NCBI GenBank assembly: GCA_028284285.1 | Contig: JANQSA010000032.1 | Location: 248,001-312,000, forward strand | Length of the DNA: 64,000 bases | Direction: 5' to 3' | DNA from: Croceivirga sp. | Lineage (GTDB): Bacteria; Bacteroidota; Bacteroidia; Flavobacteriales; Flavobacteriaceae | Shown here: one piece after another, positions 28,027 through 38,310 of the stretch | How the letters are laid out: each line of letters starts with the position of its first letter | How positions within the stretch are numbered: the stretch's first letter is position 1 | Notes under the pieces: generated by a model | Databases searched by the model: none | What the model was told of the DNA's origin: nothing | The model's input: the letters and a program-made list of their open reading frames with translations, nothing else | Translations under genes and position numbers: made by a program

Positions 28027-29082
28027 TTGGATACGCAATATCAAATATTATTTTTCTTTGCAGTACTTGGGGCCTTTAATGCTCTTTTTTTGAGTAGCTA
28101 TTTTGCTTTCTTCCTCAAACACAGGCGCAATGCAAATTACTTTCTTTCTGCCCTTCTACTGGCAATTGGTGTCAAAATAATAACTTCGGTTTTTCTGTAT
28201 TTTGATGCTGGCCTCTCCGAAGCAATAGTTGAAACAGGGTTTTCCGCAAATGCTGTGATCGGACCCTTTTTTTATTTGTATGTGAGGTCATCCATACATG
28301 ACAACACGAAGGTAAAAACCTATTGGTGGCTCCATATTATCCCCGCAGCTATTGCGATTCCTGTTATAGGTTTATTCTATCCATCAACCTTCAGTTACGT
28401 GAATGGCCCTACTGTACTCTCCCAATACGTAGTGGCCTTAATATACTTCCAATGGTTTGTGTATTTGGTTCTGGCCGCTATTATTCTTAAAAGAAGTTTT
28501 GGGAAAGTATTTCAAAACAGATTCAGGTCGAATGATGAAGAAACCTGGCTGGTGAGTCTCTTTTGGGGAATTGGTGTTTTTTGGATTGGACCTATTGTAA
28601 CTTCGCATACTACCTACATGGTCGGCGCCTTATCGTTTTCCATTATTTTCTATGGCTTACTCTTTCTTTGGATTTTCAAGTTCCGAAGAACATCAGGATT
28701 TTTTGAACCTCATGTTAAGTATGCCACAAAAAAAATTGATATTTCTGAAGCGGAGACCCTTTCCATACAATTGGATCAGCTATTTAAAAAAGAAGAATTG
28801 TTTAGAAATCCTGATTTGAAAATTGCTGATCTGGCATATAAACTGCATATACCTTCACAACGTTTATCCCAATTTTTAAACGATAATATGGGTAAAAGCT
28901 TTTCGCGCTTCATTAATGAATACAGAATTAATGCCGCTAAAGAAATGTTACTTCAGGAGGACCAATACACAGCGGAAACCATCGGGTATGAATGTGGTTT
29001 TAATTCAAAATCCACCTTTTTTACAACTTTCAAGAAGCTCACCGGCCATACTCCGGCAAATTTTAAAGCGCGTACAAAATAA
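28027..29082 (+). CDS. Membrane-bound AraC-family regulator, TTG start
   Basis: The 351-residue protein has about seven hydrophobic segments in its first 220 residues (for example FFFAVLGAFNALFLSSYFAF and FSIIFYGLLFLWIF) and an AraC helix-turn-helix domain at about 250-350 (IGYECGFNSKSTFFTTFKKL). This design is frequent in Bacteroidota. No ATG exists before the hydrophobic segments and the frame opens with TTG, which is taken as the start. It lies 109 bases upstream of a receptor gene on the same strand and is divergent from the GH9 fusion, so either could be its target. Confidence 0.85.
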   Translation: MDTQYQILFFFAVLGAFNALFLSSYFAFFLKHRRNANYFLSALLLAIGVKIITSVFLYFDAGLSEAIVETGFSANAVIGPFFYLYVRSSIHDNTKVKTYWWLHIIPAAIAIPVIGLFYPSTFSYVNGPTVLSQYVVALIYFQWFVYLVLAAIILKRSFGKVFQNRFRSNDEETWLVSLFWGIGVFWIGPIVTSHTTYMVGALSFSIIFYGLLFLWIFKFRRTSGFFEPHVKYATKKIDISEAETLSIQLDQLFKKEELFRNPDLKIADLAYKLHIPSQRLSQFLNDNMGKSFSRFINEYRINAAKEMLLQEDQYTAETIGYECGFNSKSTFFTTFKKLTGHTPANFKARTK

Positions 29083-29191
29083 CTTTTGTGGAGTTCGGAA
29101 ATACATAATAGAACTTCGGTTATATATCCTACAACCTAATTTTGAACCTTATATATCAACTTGCCTTTGAAACAAGTAAGGCGAGTAAGGT

Positions 29192-31624
29192 ATGTTTAAA
29201 GGCAGAAGTTTTTTTGGGTTACCCCCGGTTAAAGAACTGAAAACAGTGCTATTGACTGTATTGGCCCTACTGTGTTTGGCACAGCCCAATTCTGCGCAAT
29301 CCATTGAATCTATATCAGGAAATGTAGTTAATTCCAGTGGGGAGGTTTTGACGGGGAACGCACTAATACTATCTCCCCAAGACTCCACAATCATGGCCGG
29401 AACGAGTTTCTTTGAAGGAAAGTTTGAACTGGAAAACCTGAATGCACAACGTGTTCTGTTACAACTTACTTCCTTAGAATTTCGGGATACTTACTTTAAT
29501 TTGGAATTTGAAGGCCAGACAGCAATTGATTTGGGTGATATAGTGGTGGAAGAAGCATCAACGGAATTGGAAGAAGTAGTTGTGGTCTCCAAAACCCCTC
29601 TGGTACAACAAAGGCCTGATGGTTCTATAGAGGTAAAAGTTGCGAATACCACCTTGGCTACCAGCACTTCCGCACAGGAAATACTTAGCAAATCACCCAG
29701 TATTTTAGTCGATGAGAATAACGGTATAAGCATTTTTGGAAAGGGTGATGCAGTCCTGTTTGTAAATGGGATTAAGGTGAGCAATGAGCGTTTGTCCACT
29801 ATATCCCCCTCTACTATCGATAAGATTGAAATTATTACTAATCCTGGTCCCCGGTATGATGCCGAAGGTAATGCGGTTATCAATATTAAGACCAAACGCA
29901 ACACAGAAGAGGGTTCAAAAGGGATGCTCAAAAACTATTATAGCTTCAGTGATTTTGCCGGGTATGACAATAGAACTAACCTCGATTTTAGCTTTAAAGA
30001 AGGTAGTTGGTCAGTAAATGCCACCTACGGATTGCTCATAGGAAATGATAGATGGCTAAAAACAACAACACGAACAAGGGATGAAGTAGGGGACTTTTTT
30101 AGCTCTGATATAGTGTTGGATTGGCTGTACGAGCAGCATAACTTTTCCAATTATAGCCTTGGAGGACAATATGACATTTCCGACGATTCCTATATCTCCT
30201 TAGAATACAACGGGGCTTACGAAGCTATGGGAGGAGACCAACTGAGTGACAATACCATAATTGATGATGAAACGGGTAGCTACAATAGTATTTTGAAAAT
30301 GGATGATTTGAATCGTAAAAACATTTTGAATATCAACTATTCAACTCAAATAGATAGCCTGGGCACTACTCTGTTTATTGGAGGTCAGTACGCCTCGTAT
30401 AAGAACGACTTTGATAACGAGATAAACGAGTCGAGTACAATCGATGGGACAGACACCTCTTCAAGGATACAAAATACCGGGGAGGGGGATATTCAGATTG
30501 TTAGCGCCCAATTGGATTACACCAAGGTTTACCATACTAGCAGTTTGGAAATGGGAGGAAAGTTCTCTTATGTAAACAATAGATCCTTTACTGATTTTTT
30601 CGATTTGGAGGATGATGGAACACCCATTATCGACACTGAGCTATCCAATAACTTTCAATATGATGAAAGGGTACCGGCAGCTTATCTAAATTTTAGCAAA
30701 CGTTTAAATGAAAATACCAATTACAGTTTTGGGTTTAGAATGGAATTGACAGATTATACCTTATTCACCAGCGTGGACGGGGGTGCGGTCATAGAGGATA
30801 ATTATCTAAACGTCTTTCCCAATGCTTCTTTTGACACGAAGTTATCGGACAAGACAAACATTTTCTTCACCTACTCTTCCAGAATACGAAGACCTTCCTA
30901 TGAATCCTTAAATCCTTTTGTGATTTATCAGGATGAGTTTACCTCGATCAGAGGAAATCCCAATTTGCAACCTTCCAGAATACATAGCTTTGAAATAGGG
31001 GGTACTCACATCAATTGGAATCTAAAAATGGGCTATACCTACACCATTGACCGGATGACCCGAGCAGCGTTCCAGTTGGAAAACGAATCAAGGGAATACG
31101 TTTTACAAAGCATTAATTTTGATAGGGAACATGCCTTTTTTGCCACTTTGTCCAAAAACATCAATTTAAAATGGTGGCAATCCATCAATACCATTAGCGT
31201 TAGCTATAACGATTTAATTGACAATACTGGCGTTTTTGAAATCAGGGAAAATGAACCGAGTTTTTATTTCTATTCCCAAAATAGCTTTGCCCTTCGTGAT
31301 GGATTCACGATTTACTTAACCGGTTGGTATTTAAGTGATCTGCAAGATGGGATCTATTTACGGAAAAACCAGTCCACCCTTAACTTAGGGATTGAAAAAA
31401 AGTTTTGGGGAGACACCTTAAAATGCAATCTTGATTTCAACGATATTTTTCAAGGTATCCGGGCCGACGGTAATTACCGGTCCGGAACAACGGATATTGT
31501 ATATGGCAACAGGTTTAACACGAATTACATCAGATTTTCCGTTTCCTATAATTTTGGCCGACTCAAAAAATCAAATTACACCAATAAAAAGGTAGGGGAA
31601 TCCGAAAATCAAAGAACCCAGTAA
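29192..31624 (+). CDS. TonB-dependent receptor-like outer membrane beta-barrel protein (OMP_b-brl_3 type)
   Basis: The 810-residue protein has a signal peptide (LLTVLALLCLAQPNSAQ), a carboxypeptidase-like regulatory domain (about 35-115), a short plug region with LEEVVVVSKTP and DKIEIITNPGPRYDAEG, and a beta-barrel region ending in FSVSYNFG. It belongs to the shorter receptor type that pairs with no SusD. Substrates of this type are often unknown; peptides, metals or glycans are possible. The membrane AraC regulator immediately upstream probably controls it. Confidence 0.88.
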   Translation: MFKGRSFFGLPPVKELKTVLLTVLALLCLAQPNSAQSIESISGNVVNSSGEVLTGNALILSPQDSTIMAGTSFFEGKFELENLNAQRVLLQLTSLEFRDTYFNLEFEGQTAIDLGDIVVEEASTELEEVVVVSKTPLVQQRPDGSIEVKVANTTLATSTSAQEILSKSPSILVDENNGISIFGKGDAVLFVNGIKVSNERLSTISPSTIDKIEIITNPGPRYDAEGNAVINIKTKRNTEEGSKGMLKNYYSFSDFAGYDNRTNLDFSFKEGSWSVNATYGLLIGNDRWLKTTTRTRDEVGDFFSSDIVLDWLYEQHNFSNYSLGGQYDISDDSYISLEYNGAYEAMGGDQLSDNTIIDDETGSYNSILKMDDLNRKNILNINYSTQIDSLGTTLFIGGQYASYKNDFDNEINESSTIDGTDTSSRIQNTGEGDIQIVSAQLDYTKVYHTSSLEMGGKFSYVNNRSFTDFFDLEDDGTPIIDTELSNNFQYDERVPAAYLNFSKRLNENTNYSFGFRMELTDYTLFTSVDGGAVIEDNYLNVFPNASFDTKLSDKTNIFFTYSSRIRRPSYESLNPFVIYQDEFTSIRGNPNLQPSRIHSFEIGGTHINWNLKMGYTYTIDRMTRAAFQLENESREYVLQSINFDREHAFFATLSKNINLKWWQSINTISVSYNDLIDNTGVFEIRENEPSFYFYSQNSFALRDGFTIYLTGWYLSDLQDGIYLRKNQSTLNLGIEKKFWGDTLKCNLDFNDIFQGIRADGNYRSGTTDIVYGNRFNTNYIRFSVSYNFGRLKKSNYTNKKVGESENQRTQ

Positions 31625-31678
31625 GTTGAATATGATTTCTGAAGCGGTTGGCCAGGAGGAAAAGCGATACAATGGTGG

Positions 31679-31794
31679 GCGGCACGCTGTGTAAGTATAG
31701 ATACCATACGGAGTCATATCAAAAACATTACAGGCTTTTTGAGATCAATAGTAAGGCCGAACTTATACGAAAATCATACAACAATGAATTCTAA
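31679..31794 (+). pseudogene. Remnant of a LuxR-type helix-turn-helix domain, frameshifted
   Basis: Frame one reads VSIDTIRSHIKNI, the second half of a LuxR/GerE helix-turn-helix. After a one-base shift near 31730 the next frame continues as RLFEINSKAELIRKSYNN and stops at 31794, exactly like the end of a LuxR domain. Deleting a single T would restore HIKNIY. The N-terminal part of the regulator is not recognisable. Bacteroidota carry such domains in NarL-type and triple-tyrosine regulators. The remaining gap (31625-32105) shows only the motif listed at 32022. Confidence 0.75.
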
Positions 31795-32021
31795 AATTCA
31801 TGCCTAAATAAAGGCAGCAGAATGAAAGAATCATAAGAAAAATCGTTTTTCTTTTTCAAAAAGAGCTGACAAAAAAATGATCCTATCGTGATGTAAAGCA
31901 TTTTCACGAATTAGACCACTTCAATGTAACCATTTTACCCCTTGATTGTAACCAATGATGGGTTAGTTCACCCCTTATTTTAAAGAACTTGGTCCTAAGT
32001 ACCATTTAAGAATGAATCATG

Positions 32022-32036
32022 GTGCTAAATTAATTT
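32022..32036 (+). promoter_or_regulatory. 15-bp motif upstream of the first SusD-less receptor
   Basis: GTGCTAAATTAATTT lies 69 bases before the receptor start and recurs exactly at 41135-41149, upstream of the hybrid two-component regulator. Flanks are also similar (AATGAA about 10 bases before, GGAA shortly after). The core AAATTAATTT is a perfect palindrome, and TTAATTTG at 32030-32037 is one mismatch from the -7 consensus, so motif and promoter may overlap. Confidence 0.5.
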
Positions 32037-32105
32037 GGGAAAGGAAACTATCTATGGGGAATTGATATAGGATATTGACTTCCCCAGGGAGTTTCCTAAT
32101 CTCTA

Positions 32106-34964
32106 ATGCGTTTCAAATCGGGGTACATGCATTACCGGCCATTTTTTTTCTTAATAGTGTTTTTTTCGATTGGTGCTCATGCACAAGAATTCCAGGTATC
32201 CGGAAGAATATTCGATGATGAACAAAACCTTCCGCTCCTGGGGGCATCTGTGATTCTTAAATCACCGGGTGGGGCTACTGTTGCCGGAGTTGTAAGTGAT
32301 GAGTTCGGTTATTTTGAGATTCACACCTATGATGTGGCCAATCATTCATTGGAAATAAGTTATTTGGGGTTTGACACACAGACTTTTGAATTTTCCGATG
32401 TATATGAAAACATAGATTTGGGTACCATTAAGTTGGTCACGATCACATCTCGGCTCGATGAAATAATCGTCTCAGGAAGTCTCGAAGGAAAAACAAGGGC
32501 CTTAAATCTACAAAAGACCTCAGATAATATTAAGAATGTAGTTTCGGCCGACCTGATTGGAAGATTTCCTGATTTAAATGTGGCGGAAGCACTGCAACGT
32601 GTACCTGGGGTCAACATTTCTCGCGACAAAGGAGAAGGTTCAACGGTTAACATTAGGGGCACGCCCTTAAATTTCACAACCGTACAGATAAACGGAGAGC
32701 AACTCCCCAGTGTACAACAGAACGGCGCGAGAACAGAGTCGCTTGATCTTATACCCGCAGATCAATTGGCGTTTATGGAAGTTACCAAAGTGCCAACACC
32801 GGATATGGATGGAGATGCTGTAGGGGGCACGGTCAACTTAAAAACCCCCATTGCAAGATCAAAGGATTTTAGAATAAAGGCCGAATCCGGTTTTGGATAC
32901 AACGATATTTCAGACGGGCTGAATGGGATCAATAAATTACGGTTTGGGAAACGTTTTTGGTCTACTGACAAAGTTCCTGAGGGAAAATTTGGGGTCATTG
33001 CCAGTGGTAGTGTTTTCAATTCCAATAATTCCGAGCATAGTACCGAAGCGGCCTGGCGTGGTATAGAAGATCCTGAACTAGGGGTGGTTCCCATGGACCA
33101 ATATCAATATCTACTCACGGAGAATGAAAGACAACGATTGGGTGCCGTACTTACGCTGGACTACAAATTCAACAGAAATCACAGTATTGTCTTCAACTAT
33201 ATGTACAACGAAAGGCAAGACGTTGACACCAGAAACAGACTTCGCTTTGATATCGATAGTGACCGTGGGGCGAATTATGTTACCATAGATTCCATCATTG
33301 ACGGCAGATCCCGAAGGGATATTAGTATACTGGATGAATTAAAGCAGAACCAAAGCTTCAATCTTGAGGGGTATCACAAACTCGGATCCTGGATTCTGGA
33401 TTGGAGAGCTTTTTATTCCTTTTCAGAGCGAACCTTTTTTGGTGAAAGGGGTGATTTTGGAAGCCCGGACCGGGAGACAGTTATCATTGCAGACAATCCG
33501 CAGGGTATTCTTGGTGAAGACCCGAACTTCAGAACCGCCTCCTTCGAGCAAAGTATTTATGATCCCTTTCTCTATGACAATTTTAGAAGGTACGAAGAAG
33601 ACAGTGAAACGACCGATGCCACCAATTTGGTGGGTAAACTCGATATAACAAAAGGCATCACCGTAGGCAATGCGGAAGGATTTATCAAATTTGGAGGAAA
33701 GTACCGTACTCAAACCAATGAAAAAAACAGGGACAATATCATATTTGTGATAAATGATCCCAATAATGCATTTGACGAAGAGAATTCATTTTTACGTTCC
33801 ATTTCGGGAATAGAACCTACCCACTTTTTATACGGGGATTACAGATTTGGTCCACTTATAGGTAAGGACGAGTTTAGACAGGAAATACGAAATGCCAGAA
33901 GGTTTTTAAACAGTGAGTTCAGGGATTGGAACTCACGGCAGATTTCGCTCAACGATACCTATGAGGCGCAGGAGGATATTTATGCAGCCTATGCCATGGG
34001 AAGAATTGAATTCAACAAATGGATGGTATTGGCGGGAGTGCGCATGGAGTACAATGAGGTCAACTACGACGCTTTTGATGTATTTCGATTTGGCAATAAT
34101 ATTGAGGCAGAACCTATTTCAGGGGGCAACAATTATGTTTTTTGGCTTCCCAACTTGCACGTGAAGTATAGTTTAGACGACTACACCGCTTTGCGCTTTT
34201 CCACCGCCTTCAATTACGCACGACCGAATTTTGTGGATGTTGTGCCTTTTGTGGATTTGGACCAGGATGCTTTTCGCCTGAGCCTGGGTAATCCTGATCT
34301 GAGACCTGCAGAAGCACTGAATGTGGATGTAATGTTTGAGCATTATTTCAAGAATGTAGGGGTTATTTCAATAGGGGCATTTTATAAGCGCATTGACAAT
34401 TTTCAGTTTACCCGTTTCAGTCCATCATTGACAAGTGATTTTCCGGGTTTCCCCGCAACCACTGGTTTTCAGTTCAATCAGGAACAAAATGGAGATATCG
34501 CTGAAGTTGCCGGTCTGGAGTTCAACTTTTTTCGTTCGTTGGGGTTTTTACCCGGATTTTTCAGGAATTTCAATCTTGAGGGAAATTACACCTATGCCTA
34601 TTCTGATGCATCCACCCAGGATCGCGAAGGGGTCGCCTTACCGGGTCAGGCAGAGCATACTTTTAATACCGCGCTGGCTTTTGATTATAAGAACTTCACG
34701 GCAAGGGTATCGGCAAACTATAATGGAAGCTTTTTGAATTCACTCGCCGATGATCCGGAAAGTTCCAATGATGAAATCCAGGAAGAACGTTTGCAAATTG
34801 ATGCCAATGCCTCCTTGAGATTTGGGAAAAACTTCAGGTTTTATGTAGAAGGCATCAACTTAACCAATGAACCTACCATACGGTTCCAGGGCAATCGTAA
34901 CCAGGTTTCAAGAAGGGCATTTTTTGGTTGGATTATGAGGATGGGAGTGAGCTATACACTTTAA
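32106..34964 (+). CDS. TonB-dependent receptor, SusD-less type (TIGR01782-like)
   Basis: A 952-residue receptor with a signal peptide ending near GAHAQ, a carboxypeptidase-like domain (about 28-115, VSGRIFDDEQNLPLLGASVI), a plug with VAEALQRVPGVNISRD and RTESLDLIPADQ, DMDGDAVGGTVNLKTP, and a barrel ending in MRMGVSYTL. These features match the Xanthomonas/Caulobacter-type carbohydrate receptors rather than SusC. There is no susD gene; instead two beta-helix lipoproteins follow within 13 and 31 bases. It is clearly related to the receptor at 50099. An internal ATG (32127) is an alternative start. Confidence 0.92.
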   Translation: MRFKSGYMHYRPFFFLIVFFSIGAHAQEFQVSGRIFDDEQNLPLLGASVILKSPGGATVAGVVSDEFGYFEIHTYDVANHSLEISYLGFDTQTFEFSDVYENIDLGTIKLVTITSRLDEIIVSGSLEGKTRALNLQKTSDNIKNVVSADLIGRFPDLNVAEALQRVPGVNISRDKGEGSTVNIRGTPLNFTTVQINGEQLPSVQQNGARTESLDLIPADQLAFMEVTKVPTPDMDGDAVGGTVNLKTPIARSKDFRIKAESGFGYNDISDGLNGINKLRFGKRFWSTDKVPEGKFGVIASGSVFNSNNSEHSTEAAWRGIEDPELGVVPMDQYQYLLTENERQRLGAVLTLDYKFNRNHSIVFNYMYNERQDVDTRNRLRFDIDSDRGANYVTIDSIIDGRSRRDISILDELKQNQSFNLEGYHKLGSWILDWRAFYSFSERTFFGERGDFGSPDRETVIIADNPQGILGEDPNFRTASFEQSIYDPFLYDNFRRYEEDSETTDATNLVGKLDITKGITVGNAEGFIKFGGKYRTQTNEKNRDNIIFVINDPNNAFDEENSFLRSISGIEPTHFLYGDYRFGPLIGKDEFRQEIRNARRFLNSEFRDWNSRQISLNDTYEAQEDIYAAYAMGRIEFNKWMVLAGVRMEYNEVNYDAFDVFRFGNNIEAEPISGGNNYVFWLPNLHVKYSLDDYTALRFSTAFNYARPNFVDVVPFVDLDQDAFRLSLGNPDLRPAEALNVDVMFEHYFKNVGVISIGAFYKRIDNFQFTRFSPSLTSDFPGFPATTGFQFNQEQNGDIAEVAGLEFNFFRSLGFLPGFFRNFNLEGNYTYAYSDASTQDREGVALPGQAEHTFNTALAFDYKNFTARVSANYNGSFLNSLADDPESSNDEIQEERLQIDANASLRFGKNFRFYVEGINLTNEPTIRFQGNRNQVSRRAFFGWIMRMGVSYTL

Positions 34965-34977
34965 AAAGAAAAAGAAG

Positions 34978-36600
34978 ATGATTCGTTATTACCGGTTATT
35001 ATGTGTTACGGTTACCATAGCATTTTTGGGGTGTACCCGGAACGAAATCGAATTTGAACTTCCCGGACCCTCACTGACCATTTCTACTCAACTACCTGAT
35101 GAAATTCTCCAGGAGGCCGGAAATGATATCTTTCAAGACTTTAAACTGCAATCGGCCAAGGGATTACAGCGGTTTGAGGTTTTTTTGGACGATCGACCAT
35201 TTGAAAGTATAAGCTATGACGGTGAGATAAATGTGGAATACAGTTTTCTGTACACCATACCCTCAGACACACCCAATGGTACCCGGTCAAAGTTTGAGTT
35301 TGTCTTGTCTGATATTACCGGAGAACAAGTAAGATATGAGATCAATTTTAGGGTCAATACTACCTTTTTTGAACAACCGGACACCATTGGAGATACCCCT
35401 GTTGTACGTCTTAAAGGAAGATTGAACCGGGATTACGTTTTGGAAGCCCAAAACACCTATGTAGTAGACAGTGTTCTTTCCGTTGAAAACAATAGTGTGC
35501 TCACGGTTGAGGCGGGAAGTACGGTGTATTTCACAGCAACCGGTGATCCCAATAACCAATCCAAGTTGGTCATAACCCGGGGCTCAAAGATCACGGCGGA
35601 GGGCACAGCAGAAAACCCGATTGTGTTTACGAGTGAAAGGATTTTGAGAAGTGAAGAACCATCACCTGCAGATTGGGACGGTCTGGTAGTATACGGTTTT
35701 GCGCCCAACAATGAGGCGGCCGTGGTACTTGATGAAGGTTTTAGATATGGTGGTGATCAGCCCAATGACAATTCCGGGGTTTTGCGTTATTTACGGATCG
35801 AATATGCCGGCAACGTCAATGACAATAGCCAGCACGCTTTGAGATTATACGGGGTAGGTGCGGCAACCCAGGTAGATCATATACACATTTTTAGAAACTA
35901 CAATATCGGGATCCGCCTGCGGGGAGGACGGGTGAACCTTAAATATATAGCTGCTATCGGGCATGGAGGCTATGGCCTTTGGGCTGACCGGGGTTGGCAG
36001 GGAAAAGGCCAGTTTTGGCTTTTCCAGACGGATGTGCAGGCTACCCTGGTACCCGTTAACTACTGGAACATCGCCCGCTCGGTAGAAATGCGAAACGACG
36101 CCGATAACTTTCTGAAAAATCCGAGGACCACCTTTACGATCAGCAATGTAACCTGTATCGGCAACGGTTATCAGGAAGGTATTGACACAGGCACAAGAAG
36201 AGGCGTACGTCTTCGGACGGGTGCCATCGGTTCTTTCCAAAATGCCATCATTACCGGTTTTCCCAATGATGCCGCCCGTGTGGAGGATCTGGATATTGAG
36301 GTACTGGGTGTCGATATGATATTTGACAACATCCGGTCTTTTGACAATGCGAACAACTATGAGCAAGAAGCCAGGACCGTATTTTTTGAGGATCCCAATG
36401 ATGAATACAACGTAACGGATGACCCCGTTGCAGGGATCTCGCTTACCAACTTTATAGGCTCGGAACCCTCACCTTTTGACCCGGCCACCATGGACAACTT
36501 TTTTACCAGTGCGCCCTATATAGGTGCCGTTGAGAATGCATCGAACGATTGGACAAGTGATGGGAATTGGTTCAAAGATATCGATGGCAATATTAGGTGA
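34978..36600 (+). CDS. Beta-helix surface lipoprotein, copy 1
   Basis: A 540-residue lipoprotein (FLGC, cysteine 19). An Ig-like region (about 30-130, with FLYTIPSDTPNG) precedes a right-handed parallel beta-helix (about 150-430), recognisable from LTVEAGSTVYF, ITAEGTAENPIVFTS, ADWDGLVVYG, and GVLRYLRIEYAG. The C-terminus has APYIGAVENASNDW and ends KDIDGNIR. Two paralogs share this layout (36632 and 52973). No lyase or hydrolase catalytic residues are evident, so a glycan-binding role next to the receptor is inferred. It starts 13 bases after the receptor stop. Confidence 0.85.
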   Translation: MIRYYRLLCVTVTIAFLGCTRNEIEFELPGPSLTISTQLPDEILQEAGNDIFQDFKLQSAKGLQRFEVFLDDRPFESISYDGEINVEYSFLYTIPSDTPNGTRSKFEFVLSDITGEQVRYEINFRVNTTFFEQPDTIGDTPVVRLKGRLNRDYVLEAQNTYVVDSVLSVENNSVLTVEAGSTVYFTATGDPNNQSKLVITRGSKITAEGTAENPIVFTSERILRSEEPSPADWDGLVVYGFAPNNEAAVVLDEGFRYGGDQPNDNSGVLRYLRIEYAGNVNDNSQHALRLYGVGAATQVDHIHIFRNYNIGIRLRGGRVNLKYIAAIGHGGYGLWADRGWQGKGQFWLFQTDVQATLVPVNYWNIARSVEMRNDADNFLKNPRTTFTISNVTCIGNGYQEGIDTGTRRGVRLRTGAIGSFQNAIITGFPNDAARVEDLDIEVLGVDMIFDNIRSFDNANNYEQEARTVFFEDPNDEYNVTDDPVAGISLTNFIGSEPSPFDPATMDNFFTSAPYIGAVENASNDWTSDGNWFKDIDGNIR

Positions 36601-36631
36601 ATGAAACTAAGTATAACTGATAAATTATAAA

Positions 36632-38245
36632 ATGATGAAAACAATGATTGACTATTTAAGAAACAGCAAATGGCTTTTGGGCATTTTTGCACTGATACTG
36701 GTAGTCTCCTGCAGTAGTGACGATGACGGGGATGATGAGCCGACACCACCTCAGACAGCGGCCCCTACCATAAGTATTGACGGGGAAACATCTATCAACG
36801 CAAAAGCGGGAGAGACTTTTTCGGTTACCTTAAACCTGGATGCCGAAGCGGGGAACAAAGAGCTGGTGGTTTCTACCAACGGGGGCGTTTTGGAAGTGGT
36901 TACCCTGACAGCAGATGCTACCTCTTTTGAGTACAATACCCAATCCGTACCCGCTGAATCCACTGAAGGGCAAGAATACCAATATCAATTTGTTTTAGTT
37001 GACAGTGAAGATCGGGAGTCGAGTTCAGTAACGCTTACCATAAGCGCAGAATTGTACGATCAGTTGGCAGTGGGTACAGAAACCCTTTATAATGTAACCA
37101 TTCCTCAAGATGGGATAGTGACAGGGGATATACTTTTTACATCAGGAAGGAACTATTTGGTCGCCGAACCTCTTTTGTTCGATATAGGAAGTTCCCTTAC
37201 CATTCAGGAAGGGGTTGCTGTCTACATGGAAGTACCCACGGAAGTGGATGAGCCAAGAGTGGAAATCTCATTGGTACCTGGTGCCACATTGACTATTACC
37301 GGATCCGCCACAAGCCCGGTGGTAATGACACCCACTTCTGTACTAACCGGCGATCCTTCCCCTGGAGACTGGAATAGATTGAAAGTTGGCGAAACCAATG
37401 CGCCTCTTACAAATAGCACTATTCGATATCTTAGGACCGAATATGCAGATGACGGCCTGCGATTGGTTAATCTGGACAACAGCAATACCGTAGAGTTCAT
37501 TCAGACCTTCAAATCGGATGACGAGGGATTCTATATTACCGATGGTACTGTAAATGCTAAATATCTTGTCGCGACTGATAGCAAGACAAATGGGTTTAGG
37601 TTAGGTGACGCCTATGAAGGAAAACTGCAATTTGGCATCACCCATTTGTCAGAAGTATTGGAAGCTGAAGAATACGCTATAGAAATTCGTGAAGACTCAA
37701 AGGCTCTATTGGCCAACTTCACCCTTTTAGGTGCCGGTCAGGACACGGAAGACGAAATGTACGGTCTTAGGTTAAGGGCTGCTAGCGATGCCCGAGTTTA
37801 TAATACCGCTGTGGCCAGCTTTACGCGAAGAGGTGTTCGTGTTAATGAAGAAACACCTATTGGCGGTACCCTGGAGGGTCCTACCGTGTTTGCGTACAGT
37901 TATGTATTTGATATCAGAGAACAACACTACAGGGACGCGCCCTTCGGCGGTACAAGAAACCCCGATGATGGTAGTGTGGTAAACCCCTTCTTCAACAATA
38001 CCACAGGTTTTAACGAAGTTGATGATGGAATGGGCGGCACCGTATTTGAACCCATATATGAAGTAATTGCAGGTATTGGAGTTAATGACTTTATCCCGGA
38101 TGCTACGGTTACAGCATTGGAAAATCATGATCCTTCTTCGGTTGATGCATTCTTTGAATCGGTAACTTTTGTAGGAGCCATTGAAAATGAGGGCAGCGAT
38201 TGGACCACCGGTTGGGTCAAAAACACAGATGGATCTATTAGATAA
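36632..38245 (+). CDS. Beta-helix surface lipoprotein, copy 2
   Basis: A 537-residue paralog of the preceding gene. The signal ends in LVVSC (cysteine 27) followed by SSDDDGDDE, a strong acidic export signal for surface exposure. An Ig-like domain (about 45-140) is followed by a beta-helix (about 155-430) with LTIQEGVAVYM, PSPGDWNRLKVG and STIRYLRTEYADDG. The C-terminus FVGAIENEGSDWTTGWV and NTDGSIR repeats the family end motif. It starts 31 bases after copy 1, has no receptor of its own, and is the last gene before a strong terminator. Confidence 0.85.
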   Translation: MMKTMIDYLRNSKWLLGIFALILVVSCSSDDDGDDEPTPPQTAAPTISIDGETSINAKAGETFSVTLNLDAEAGNKELVVSTNGGVLEVVTLTADATSFEYNTQSVPAESTEGQEYQYQFVLVDSEDRESSSVTLTISAELYDQLAVGTETLYNVTIPQDGIVTGDILFTSGRNYLVAEPLLFDIGSSLTIQEGVAVYMEVPTEVDEPRVEISLVPGATLTITGSATSPVVMTPTSVLTGDPSPGDWNRLKVGETNAPLTNSTIRYLRTEYADDGLRLVNLDNSNTVEFIQTFKSDDEGFYITDGTVNAKYLVATDSKTNGFRLGDAYEGKLQFGITHLSEVLEAEEYAIEIREDSKALLANFTLLGAGQDTEDEMYGLRLRAASDARVYNTAVASFTRRGVRVNEETPIGGTLEGPTVFAYSYVFDIREQHYRDAPFGGTRNPDDGSVVNPFFNNTTGFNEVDDGMGGTVFEPIYEVIAGIGVNDFIPDATVTALENHDPSSVDAFFESVTFVGAIENEGSDWTTGWVKNTDGSIR

Positions 38246-38270
38246 GTGGTTTGAGTTGAGTTAGTTAGTA

Positions 38271-38310
38271 TGAAGCCGAAAAAAATCGTTTTTTTCGGCT
38301 TCATTTTTTT
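38271..38310 (+). terminator. Strong Rho-independent terminator after the receptor/lipoprotein operon
   Basis: A perfect 15-bp stem (arms 38271-38285 and 38289-38303; TGAAGCCG followed by seven A, and its complement) closes on a TCG loop and is followed by seven T residues on the plus strand. It ends the operon 32106-38245. The remaining bases up to the convergent GH2 gene show no further feature. Confidence 0.92.

Noticed and set aside
36601-36630. Nine-codon frame between two lipoprotein genes
   Set aside because: Too short and without any supporting signal; likely chance.
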